From positions 2,703,001-2,767,000 of the forward strand of contig NC_092611.1 of the NCBI RefSeq assembly GCF_047663525.1: 64,000 nt of DNA, in the 5' to 3' direction. The position numbers were made by a program, and so were the translations under genes. How positions within the stretch are numbered: position 1 is the first letter of the stretch; each line of letters begins with the position of its first letter. Origin of the DNA: Anas platyrhynchos. Its lineage: Eukaryota > Chordata > Aves > Anseriformes > Anatidae. Positions 38,561 through 49,600 of the stretch are shown here, piece by piece. Below the pieces are notes generated by a model, which was given only the letters and a program-made list of their open reading frames with translations, was not told the origin of the DNA and did no database searches.

Positions 38561-41500
38561 ACTGGGGCACTTGGTGCAGGAAGTGAGGAGGGCAGCGGGA
38601 GTCAGGCGAAGGGTGCTCACAGTCCGGCAAAGCCTGATGCTGAGGGGAATAAATAATTCTTCATTGTGGTTATGATTGTGTTAGTAGTATGTTATTGAAT
38701 TGTTCTATAAATGTAATTATTATGAATTTGGAACCAGGCAATAGTTCGTTCACAGGTGGGGGAAGGCGGCTTCATCACCACAGGTGGATTTTCGTGAAGG
38801 AAATGTGGGGTCGTGGCGCTTCAGCAAAGGCATGAAATGGTCCTGTGAGCAGATGCTGGCTTGGGTCAAATGGAGCTTTGCAGAGAAATGCAATTTTCCA
38901 GCACTCGGGCTAATTAAACACCCGTCTGGGAGGATGCAGGGGTCACCTTTCTTCAGAGACCACGAGGCAGGATCAGCTGGATCAAAGCTTGTTTGGAAAA
39001 CACAAAAAAAATATTTGCTGGGATATAGGGCAGGCTTGAATCGAGTGGGTCTCTTTTGGGGGTGATAACTGCAAATCTGTGATACTGATCGGCTACAGAG
39101 TGAGCAGCGTCCTGCTGCATCCTACGTAGCACTCGGGGATGTCTGTCAAAGGTTTTTCACCCCCAAAACTTTGTCCAAGTGAGTGTGAAATAAGAAACAT
39201 ATGAAAACCTCTTCCCATATGGGCCAGCATGGTTTTACACTGCTTTTTGCCCCAGAACATGATTTTTTTGGTGGGAATATCCCACCCCACTTCGTCCCTG
39301 GCGAGACGGGGCCTCCATCTCCACAGGAGCAAAATGCCGTCATCCAACCCAAATTACCAGTACCTGGGTGAGACTTAACAGCCTGTGAAATACAAGAGGT
39401 CGGACAAAGCGATCGAATGTTTCCTCCAGCCTCGATGCCATGGAGCGAGCAGAGCTAAAGGAATTGATTTAAAACTCCTTGCACTGTCATAAAACTTGCA
39501 GTTTTACAGCTCCAGCCCCACAATTTGGGCTGGGTTATCAAATATTAGAGTTGTGAGAAACAAGCATTGATGCAAGTAAGAAAATATCCTGCTCCTGATT
39601 TAAAGACTGGTGAATTGCTAAATATTTTTATTAGCAGCAAATTTGCAGCTTGCTGGAACTAATTTCACGCCTGGTAGATATGGAGCTTAAGCTGGGGATG
39701 GCGTTAAATTACTCTCTGGTGAAGGCGTTTAAGCCCTTGGATGGGGATGCTGCTGGATGGGAGTGGGTGCCAGTGCCCCTTTGGGTGGCTCCACCGGGGC
39801 TGGGATTGGTGGCTGGTAAGCGGCGCGATGGGGAGCCCGTCTGTGCCCTGAAATGCAAAACCCCATTAGCATGAACCTGATGGAGGCTGCCCCAAGCGAG
39901 GATGTGCCACAGAGGGAGTGGGGACCGATGCTTCAGGCCGGGAAGATGCTTCATGTATTTTAGGGGTGAATTTGGCGTATTTAGGAGCTGATGTGTGATG
40001 CTGCAGCCTCTGGTTCTGCAATGCCTCTGGAGGCAGAGAGGTCACTGGTGGCGGAAGGACTGATGGCGAGGATGCTCACCCGTAGTCCAGCTTATCGCAG
40101 TGTGAACGGGGAGTCAGGTTTAGGAGATGGACAAAGGGTGTGCTGGAGGGTGTTGGTCGCAGCAGGTGCTGAGCACAACATGGGACAGGTGCAGGGGAGG
40201 TGGGGAGGATGCGGCTGGTGGCACCGTGGAGCCGGGAGCACCGCGGAGGCAGTGGGGATCTGGTTACATCTATAAATACCCCGGGGCAGTGAAGAAGAGC
40301 TATTTAAATCCCTGCCCCATGCTCCCCTTGCATTTCTCCAACTTTGTGGACAACACGTCTCAGCCAAGGGATGAGTTGCCCTTTTCCAAAGAGAATCACT
40401 AATGAAAGAAAGTTAAAATAATATAGGAGAGTTCATAATGGCTCCGGTGGGGATACAGCTCGCTCTCGCAGGAACCCATTTCGTATTATCTTTCTCCTGC
40501 TCATGGCGGAAATCAATTTTAATAGCAGTGACAGGAAATGAGGATGTAAGACTTCAAATAGAACAAATCCTGCAATGCTCAGAAATAATAAAATGGGATA
40601 TGAAGTCACTTTTTAAATAAAAATCTGATCCCATCTAGAGAAAACGTGACTAACGGCCCCAAAATGTCCTGGTTTAGGGGTCAGAAAGTGGTTCCTGTGC
40701 TTGGGTTGCATGCGTGCCTAACCTGAACCCAGAAGGTAGATGGAGGAGGACAGGGTGTCCTGGCATCTCCCACAAAGGCCTGAAAAGTCCCAGGAGGGAG
40801 GAATTTGGCCACCTTGTGCCTTTGTTGACTATTTATACTTGATTCAAATTGAACTCCCTGCAGTCAGTTGCTTTTCAAGCACACATCCATACACAAAACA
40901 GCTTCCTGATACTTTGTGCACTGAAGCTAAAGCAACTGTAGGATCATTTCCCTAAAAAGCCCTCAGCAAGCAAGTTGTCTCTGGGCACACTTAGATGTCA
41001 TCTCTCCCACACTGGGTGATAATTTCCCCTAAAATTAACCAAAATCTGAACTTGGACCCAAACCTCTTTCTGGCGTCCCTTTTTTTCCAGTTAAACCAGT
41101 TGATTTTTGTTAATTATTGTTGATTTGATTCAATCTCTGGTATTCTCTTTCTGTAGTACGCCAGTGTTATTCTTTTAATCCAGGGCTGTTTTGTTTTTGG
41201 AGGTTTTCCTCCACAAGAAAAGAAGAGCTAAAATTCTTGGGAGAAAAACAGAATGAACTTCCTCAGACACGGCATTCCTCACAGCACCAAAACACATCAC
41301 CAGATGTCTGCGTTGCTGATTCCCACCAAGCAAAGAGCAGAAATGTGGTCCCTCCTTCTCTCCTTGGTCCCAGACCCCCTTGCCTTAGCTGGGCTGTTCC
41401 CGCGAGTGTGAGACCGTGGAAGCATCAACACCTGAAACTCCCCACATGTAACTTTAAGTGGCTCGTCATCATTAGTTCTTTTAGTCCTCATAACAGCATT

Positions 41501-44500
41501 AATCATGGGCCACTCATTAGACTTTAATGCACCTGTAATATGTTAATCCGTGGTAATTCAATCGCAATTTGGCGTTAGGTGACATCTGCTTGTTGGGGTC
41601 CATTTGCAACGCCATGCTTTCTACCTGGTTTGTCAGCCAGCGACCAGGCACTTTGGCTGTACCTTCTATCTTCCAAAATTAAATCCTGACTTTTCACAAC
41701 CCTCAGGTTCAAAGCAGTGACACAGTGCTTGGCCAGCTCGTAGCCATATCCCACCACACGTGGGCAACCCAAGGATGGAGATCCCCCACCTCTTGGAGAC
41801 AGCAGGCATTTCTCCTCCCCTCCTACCTGTGTTTGTATTGCTGATGGATGGCAAAACAGCCATCAAGAAAAAGCAAATAAATCCTGTTTGCCACATTGTG
41901 ACTCCTTCCAAAAACACATACTGGCTTCCCCACGTTCTCCAAGCACATCATTTTATTTCAGCCCAGGGGTTTCGCACTTGGACCCAGAGGAAACATGTGG
42001 TGCTTTGGTTTTCTCAGGTCCATCTGTGAGTCGCTGGGATAACTCCAGCAGCCAGGGTATGCAGCATTTAGGTGGTATTTAGCATACTTTTGCGTGACCC
42101 GTGCAAAAAAATAGAAGGTGGCTCATCAGGTGGTTATTCGTTATTCCGGTGCGAAGGTGCATGGTCACAGGGGGCTGGGGGGGCTGTAAAAAAGCAGATT
42201 CCAATCCCTGCAAACTTTTGTGGATAGAATTTCAGGAGAGATCAAAAATGATACTAACCTAAGGATGTAAAGCTACTCAAAATTCAAAGTTTATAGTCCA
42301 TCTGTCTCTTTGCTTCAGGGAGCCTGTATTAAATTTATTGCTAAATAAAACAAATAAGCCTAGCAAAAGTCAGCACTGAAATCTGCATACTCAGATGAGA
42401 ATTAACAGAAGTCTCTTGCTATGATGGCTGCTTCTCAATTTGCATCTTTAAGGAGTTGTGACCAGTGTGTCTCTCGCGCCGCACTGCATCGATGCCCCGG
42501 TGCAGGGGGACGCGGGTGGCAGTGAGCTCCCGCCATGGACCGAACCCAGCCGACGCAGGGAGGGACCCTGAAACACGGCCAAAAAAACCCTCAGGCTGAG
42601 CTAAAATCTACCAGGCTGCGGCACTGCAAAGCTGGCTATAGCATTGCATGGAGGGGAGCCACAGCCAGGCAGCCAGGAGACCCCGAAGGAGCAGCGAGAC
42701 TTTATTACGGCTTGAAATTAAACATTAAAAAGGAGCAAGTTGGCAGTGGGGATTTTCTAATAAAAATGATCTTGCCTGCCATTTATCCAGCACTTTCATC
42801 CGGAAGGACCCCAAAGTGCTTTCCCAGCTCGACAAGACATCATTAACCCCCGGCCGGCTAGTGCAGGAGCAGGCACGGCGGCCGTTTGAAGACATTCCTC
42901 TTCCTTATGCCTAGGGGTTATTGATAAAGCTCTTCCTTCTATCCCCCGTGCACTTATCTATTAGTGGCTGTCAGGTCGGAGCAGCTGTATGTTCCGTTAG
43001 GAGGCTATTTAAAATGCACCGCGGCTTCTCGTGGTTTGTTTTTTTGCAGCAAACAATGCTGCTGCGTTGGTGCTGTAAATCTTTTTGGTTTACTCTCCCC
43101 ATATTCCCAGGAAAATCATGTACGGAGATAAAGATAACATAGTTAAGATGAGTGCTTATTCAGCGGGGAGCTTAAGTATCGCAAACGGAGGGAGATCAGT
43201 CTTAACAAAAATCTTCCATGAGCTAAGGTCTGAAAGCAGGTGAAAGCTGGGGAATCCCTTCATTTCAACCTGGATACAGGAATCGGTTCTGTCCGTCTTC
43301 CTGGCAGCTCGTTGGTTTTAAGGCTGCACCAGACAGCAATGATTTTTTCCCCCCTTTTCATGAAACATATAACTGGAGAGAGTTTGGGGAGGTGTGGGAA
43401 AGTGTATGTGTCCTGAACACCTGCATCTCAGAAATCCAGCACAAACCCAGGGAGCTGGGAGGTGGGCAGCACATGGGCAGGGAGCTGGGAGCAGCACCTG
43501 CTGTACGCTGGGGGCTGTGCTTTCCGTCGGACTCCCTTCAGAGCATCCTTTTTCTTATGAATGGGTTTTTGAGCATCCTTTATCTCGCAAGCAGCTTGGC
43601 TTACCCCTGTGCTCAGGAAGCAAGCTTGCAATTCGGGGATGCTCTCATGTCTCTTTACCCCCCTGCCACATATTACCCGGGCTCATCATCCAAACTCGTG
43701 TTGTTTTTAACATCTATTGTTTAATAATTTACCCTGCTTTTCTCTTATATATATTTCAGAAGGTTTCAGCAGAGCCATACGCATTCATTTCCCATAGCAT
43801 CCTGTCACAGTTTTCTTTGAGAAATTCAACACCAGCCCTAATGTAATCTTGGAGAGAGAATTGAATTATTTATGGTGGAGTAGTCAAATGACTGAGAGTA
43901 AAATGCTATACTTGGTGTAATTTGTTTTCTCCTGAAGCCAGTTATGTAAAAATGTAAATATTACAAGTTATCTATGTCACTGCTCTTGCCAAATGTTTAA
44001 TATTTTAGTAAACTTGCTCCAAGTACTCTTGCCACTTTGCAGAAGGAACTTGGTGTGCTCTTGAATAAGTGCTGATTAGTTTGCTCTAATTGCATATTTA
44101 CAACTTCAAGTGCACAAAACACAGCCTCGGTGCAGGTGCATGGCACAACCTCCCCACTTAGGGTGTCAAAAGAAGGTTTAATTTCAGGGAGGTTTCCACT
44201 CCTTGGTGTGGGATGGGGATGTGGAATAAGGCATTTGATAAAGGGTTTTGTGTTTCGGGGGGTTTGGGCTCCTTTTCCAGTAGCAGCAGCATCAGCCTGT
44301 GGCAGAGAAGGTGCCTCTGGGTGTATTTGATAAAAAGCTGATGGAAATTTGGGTGGAGGAGAAAAGAGCTGGGCTGAGAGCTGGCGAGATGCTGGAACAG
44401 CAGGGAGAAGTGGAGTGGTACTCAGCTTGACATCCCAGCAGGGATGCTGCTGCATAGCCCTGTTCTCACCAGGCAAATCTGTGGGTCCCAGTGACAACAA

Positions 44501-45340
44501 GATCAGGGGTGACCTGGTACAGCAGAGAGGTGCTTTCTTAGGGGGAAAAAAAAAAAAAAAAAAAAAAGTTTGAGCACAGGCGCCATTTAATTTACGAGCA
44601 GAAAACACGACAAGACCCAGTGGCTGGAGGTTGAAGCTAAGCCAATTCAAATGGGAAATCAGGCGGGGTTTTTAGCAGGGATGATAATTAACCTCTGGCA
44701 AAACTCTCCGGGGAAGATGTGGCTTTTGCATTTGCAAAGGAGAAATCCAGGCCTGGCCACGTTCCTGGAGGATGCTGTAGCTCAGCAAAATAAAACCAAA
44801 CTCTCTGCACCCCCGCGGGATGCTCGTGGTGAGTTGCTGATGGCATCAGAACAGATGTGTCAGGAGCAGCAAATAACCCTGAAATATTGGGCAGTCAGTG
44901 AAGGGGCTTAAAAGATGCACAGAAGAGAGCTGCTGGGGAGGAGGGGGCTCTGGAGGACCACAGGGCTGGGAAGACGGGCGTGATACTGAACATGCCGGAT
45001 GGCTTTAATTGCCTTTCCTACACATCCATTTTGTGCCTGCTTTTCATCTCCATTTGGCAAAATAAGACACGAGCACGGTGATCCTGCGGCCCTTCGGTAC
45101 CTAACGAGTGCTTTATGTCCTCCCCTGCGCATCCATCCCGCTCAAACCAGAGTCTCCAAAGACCAAAAGATTTTTTTGCCTGGCCCTGAATCTGGCTGAA
45201 ACAAGGGAGGGCTGAGGACAGCTTTATGGCTCCTCGCCTTGGATGGCTCTCGTGGAATAGCAATGAGGGTGGGAAGAGCACCCGGCTCTGATTTACACAG
45301 CACGCGGAGGTCCCCGTTGTGTTCCAGGCCCGGAGCAGCG
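38561..45340. other. Intergenic region between TMEM218 and PKNOX2
   Basis: 6.8 kb without a supportable coding exon or CR1 copy. It holds a perfect TATA-box-like CTATAAATACC at 40,270, a ~23 bp poly-A run (44,546-44,568) and several AT-rich blocks (40,385-40,640; 41,440-41,600; 43,690-43,990) with many homeodomain-type TAAT/ATTA cores. Confidence 0.7.
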
Positions 45341-45348
45341 AGAATCGG

Positions 45349-45385
45349 TTATAAATCTGTATAAATCTATATAAACCCATAAATC
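45349..45385. repeat. Cluster of TATAAAT-like words
   Basis: Four near-repeats at 10 bp spacing (TTATAAATC, GTATAAATC, ATATAAACC, CATAAATC), immediately before the CpG island. Confidence 0.7.
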
Positions 45386-45399
45386 ATGGCCCCAGCGAG

Positions 45400-46650
45400 C
45401 GGGGACTGAGGGGTGCTCCGGGTGGGGCGCGCCGGGGGGGGCGTTTGTCAGCGCGACACGCGGCGAGTCCGCAAACACCGCGCGTTGCTCACGGAGCGCG
45501 GCGGGGCCGCGGCACGGGCGGGGCCAGCACCGGGGGGCGGCACCGCGGGGGGGGGGGGGGTCCGGGGCTGAAGGGGGCGTGGCCTGAGGAGGGGGGCGTG
45601 GCCTGATGGGGGGCGGGGCGTGTCGGGGGCGGGGCGTGGCGGCGGGGCGGGGGCGGCGCGGCGCGGCGGCGGGGCCGGGCCGGCGGCGAGCGGTGGCCGC
45701 GCTGTCAGGGCCGGTGTCAGTGTGATGAAGATTGGCGGGCAGGTAGGCTGGCATTCAGCGGCGGGCCGCCAAGCGGGGGCGGGCGGAGCCGAGCCGAGCG
45801 GCGCGGACAAAGCGGCCCCGGGCGCCGGGGGCACGTGCGGCGGCGGCGGCGGCGGCGGGCATCAACCCCGCTCCCCCCCCCCCTCCTCCTCTCCCTCCGG
45901 TGCGGGAAGTAACTTGCCGTTCCGCAGCCCTGCCTCGCGCCGCCCCCCCTTAGCGCCCCCCCGACACCCCCCCGTTCCCCTCCTCCTCCTCCCCTCCCGG
46001 TGCCCGGCTCGCAGCGCCGGTGCGTGGCCGCGGGGGCACCGGCACGGCTCGCAGCCGGTCGCCGTCACCCCCCCCCCGTGCTCCCCCCCCCCCCCAGCCT
46101 CACCCCCGCTCGGCCGCCGCCGTGCCTGCAGCGGGCTGCGCTTCGCCCCGGCCCTTGCGATGCTCTCCAGCCTTCCGGCCGGCCCCGCCGTGCTCCCGGT
46201 TCCCCCGGGGGGTTGCGGTGTCCTTGGGGGGGGGGGAGGTGTCCGGTGTCCCTCCCCGTCCGGGGCTGCGCTCCCCCCGTTTGCGCTGCCCGTGGGGGTG
46301 GCGGTGCCCCCCCGGCCCGTTGCGGTGCTTCGCGGAGGTTGCGATCCCCGCAGGGGGCTGTGTGCCCCCCCCCCGCCCCCCCCCCCAATCCCAGCCCCCC
46401 CTTGCCCCCGCGGTCCGGTTTCGGGTTGAAGTTTGGTGCAGCCCGGCGGGGCAGCGCGGCCCGGGGCGGCGGAGCCCCCTGGCCCGGAGGCACCCCCTGA
46501 CCTCGGGGAGCCCCCGGGGCCGGGGGGCTGGGGGGGGCCGTGCCCCCCTGCAGGGCCGAGCCCCCGCAGCATCAAACCCGCTGGGTGCGAGCAGACCCCG
46601 CGAGCCCACAGGCCCTGGGTTGAAGGGCAGGAGCGGCGTTTTTGCAGCTT
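45400..46650 (+). promoter_or_regulatory. PKNOX2: Large CpG island, probable PKNOX2 promoter
   Basis: About 1.2 kb of very CG-rich DNA with GC boxes (45,605-45,660), C/G homopolymers and no stable coding frame. In the conserved gene order the next plus-strand gene after TMEM218 is PKNOX2, whose first exon is non-coding and very far from the start-codon exon. Long open frames on both strands here come from the lack of A/T stop codons. Confidence 0.6.
45660..45742 (+). other. PKNOX2: Candidate PKNOX2 non-coding first exon (right end defined by a donor)
   Basis: The sequence ends GGCGGGCAG followed by GTAGGC, a good donor, within the CpG island and downstream of the GC-box cluster. The left boundary (start site) is a guess. 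An ATG with six codons (MKIGGQ) precedes the donor but is not a PKNOX2 start. Confidence 0.35.
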
Positions 46651-49600
46651 TTTTGCCTTTTTTTTTTTTTTAATTATTATTTTTAACGCCCCCACCCGCC
46701 CCCCAACGCACGCACACTCGCATCCCCAGGACACCCCAGAAGTTTGGGGCACCCTGGGCAGCTCCGCTCTTTGTTCGGGCTCTGGCCGCGGCCCTCCCGG
46801 CCTCCCTCCGGACCTCGCCACCGGCCTGGCGGCAAACGCCTCCCTCCTGCGAGGAGCCCTCAGCCTGGCGGGATGGTTGCGAACCCAAGGTGGGGAGATT
46901 AGATCAGGGCTCTCGCCACCGGGGGTTATTTTTGGCTGGGATGTGGGGGCAGCTGGCTGGGAACGGCTCCTCTCGCTCTTTTTAATGGATTTCCCTCCCC
47001 GGGGAAAGCTCTCGCATGACCCGACGCCAGCTTCGGCGAAACTTTCCCTGCTCCATGTTCCTGAGCGTGCTTTCACACGGCTCGGGTCTTGCTTCTTGTC
47101 CCTTTTAAACCAAACAGAAAAACCCTGCCTGGGACCCCCGGCTGCTCTGGGGCTGTTTGCAGCTCTCGGGCTCAGCCACGATGGTTTGGGAAAAGAGCAA
47201 AACAGCGCCTGGGGCAGGGGCGCGTTTCAGCCCTGCGGAGCAGATGGGTGAAGATGTTGGGATTCCCCCTTATTTTCCTCCTCCCTCTCTCCCCCCCCCC
47301 AATTTGTTTAACTCCTCCTGCTGAGATTCCTTTATAATTTAGGGGCAAAAGTTAATTGATCAAATCTAATTAGGGGGAGCTGGTGCCCACAAGCATCAGC
47401 ATCGGTTGCGGAAGGAACCACCGTCGATGAGACAGATTCTGTCCAATTTTGCACCTGAAACAGATTTCCTCCAGTTTTGCCATCCCCTGGAGCCCCCACT
47501 CCCTTTACCTTCAGCCCCCACCACCACACAGGGTCTTTTGGCCGGGAGTGGGTGGGAATGCCCCAAACACTCAGGAAAACGAGAAGGAAGCTGGGAGCTG
47601 TGTGCCTGAAGCCACTCACGTTTCCTTTCAGCTCCCTCCTTCCCTGCGCTTTTTGGGGAGCAGCACCGTGGGCACATGTCCCCTGCGTTTATGGTCACAG
47701 CAGTGCTGGGGACCGATGGCGAGTGTGGCCAGGTTGCAATTGGGAGGATGCTCAGCATCCCCACTGGGCTTGCAATAAACTTTTTAGCTGCTTAAATGCA
47801 GCTCCCTACTTTTTTTTTTTTTTTCCCCAGGAAGGGAGATAAAGGAAAATCCACACTTTTTTTTAACAAAATGCAGAAAAGTCAATGTGGGTAGGACCTG
47901 CATGCTGGGTGATGCCCATTGATGCCCACTGCTCCGCTTTGCCTCAGGAAAATGCCTCTATTTTAACATTACCAAGTTTGGAACCGCTAACGCTAACAGG
48001 ACCTCCTGGTGTTGCTTTTTTTTTTTTTTTTTTTTTTGCCTTTCCAGGGAATTTTCTAATGGCTAAATGGTTTCTTCGGGTTGATCGACCACCAGAAAGC
48101 TGCTGCTTGCCTTCACCTCCCATTCCTGCTCCGGGAAGCCTGCAGGACGGGTCTGTAAGTCTCCGAGCGATGGCTGATACTCCAGCATAGGTGAGCAGCG
48201 GTGTGCTCGGCGGCACGTGGGGACGGATCGCAGTGTGCTGGGGTGTTCTCCCCAACTGTTCTTCTCCCTGCCCTACAACACCCTGGTGGCTGCACTGGCT
48301 AAAAATGGTTGTTAAAAGATGGGATCGTACATCTGGGTGCTGCTGGGCAGGTTGGAAGAGTATCACAAAGCAGGCAGAGAGCCTGGGGTAAAAATAGGAG
48401 GAGCTCAAACTTGTGCTGGAAAGGGAGACACTCGTTTACTCGTTTAAAATATCAAATTTGAGTTTCTTGAGGCTGAGCATTCTTTCCCCGTTCTCCTGGC
48501 TCTGAATGAGACACATCTTCTACGAGGTCTTTCTTTTTTTTTTTTTTTTTTTTTTTCCCCTTGCAGAAATACCAAACATGAACAACAAAATGCATTTTCC
48601 TAAAGTTTCCCAAAGTCTGGTGTGGCAAAAAGCAAAATATTGGTGGGTTTTGGGAGGAAAACCACCTTGGCGTCACAGGTCTTGTCTGAATGGTGGCTGG
48701 GGACCACGTGGAGGTGAAGGCACCGCTCCCTGCCATCCACTCACCCTCTCTGTCTAATTCCTGCTCTTTCGGTGGGGGGGGGGGGGTAAGGCGCCGGATC
48801 CAGGCGTGCTGCCTGTGGAGCTGAGCGCTGGCTTGGTGTGGTATGAATATCTCAGCTGCAAGGGGCTTCTTCCAGACAGCCACTGCTAACTCCTGGCAGC
48901 TTAACCCAAGCAGAAACCGTGTATGTTTTTAATGGTTTGGGGTTAAACTCTTGGGGTTGGAGTTAATTTCATGCGTGCTGTTGAGTGACTCCATTCCAGA
49001 GCAGTTTTGCAAACAGCCTGCACTGAGCCGCTGGTTGTAACGATCGCTAGGCTGACCACAGGAAGCTTTCACGGAGAAGACTAAATACGGAGCAGTTTTA
49101 CCCCTAATGAGAATTGGAATTGGAATCCTGTTAGGAACAAATGCCCGTTAATTAGAAAAAATATATTTCCCGGCATCATCAGACCAGCCAATGAAAGATT
49201 CCTCCTCAAAATAAGAGCACGGAGGGAAATGATCCTGGTCCTCGCGAGTGCCTGGAGCAGGGATGCAGTGCTGGCTGTGGAGGTGATGCTCCAGGTGATG
49301 CGGGGCACAAAACCCCTCGGGAGAGGCAGGCGGCAGGGACCTGGGGTCGCCTCCGCGCAGCTGGAAACCTGGCGCGAGCTCGGCCAAGCAGGGATTTGCA
49401 GCTGTGTCAATAAGATGAGAATTTGGCCTTGGCTCTGCTGGGCTGATCGCGTCTTTTTTTGTGTTCCCTCTTCACCGCCTCTGCCAAGAGCGCGGCGGTG
49501 GCGGGTGAAAATAACCTCTTGTTAGTCTCAAACGTTTGCTGATAAACTTAAATTAGCATTTGTTAAATATTTGCAAGTGTAGCGAGATGGAGAGCTGTAT

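Noticed and set aside
45862-47076. 404-codon open frame (-), the longest in the window
   Set aside because: It lies in the CpG island; the product is low-complexity Gly/Ala/Pro/Arg. Overlapping frames on both strands are equally open, so composition explains it.
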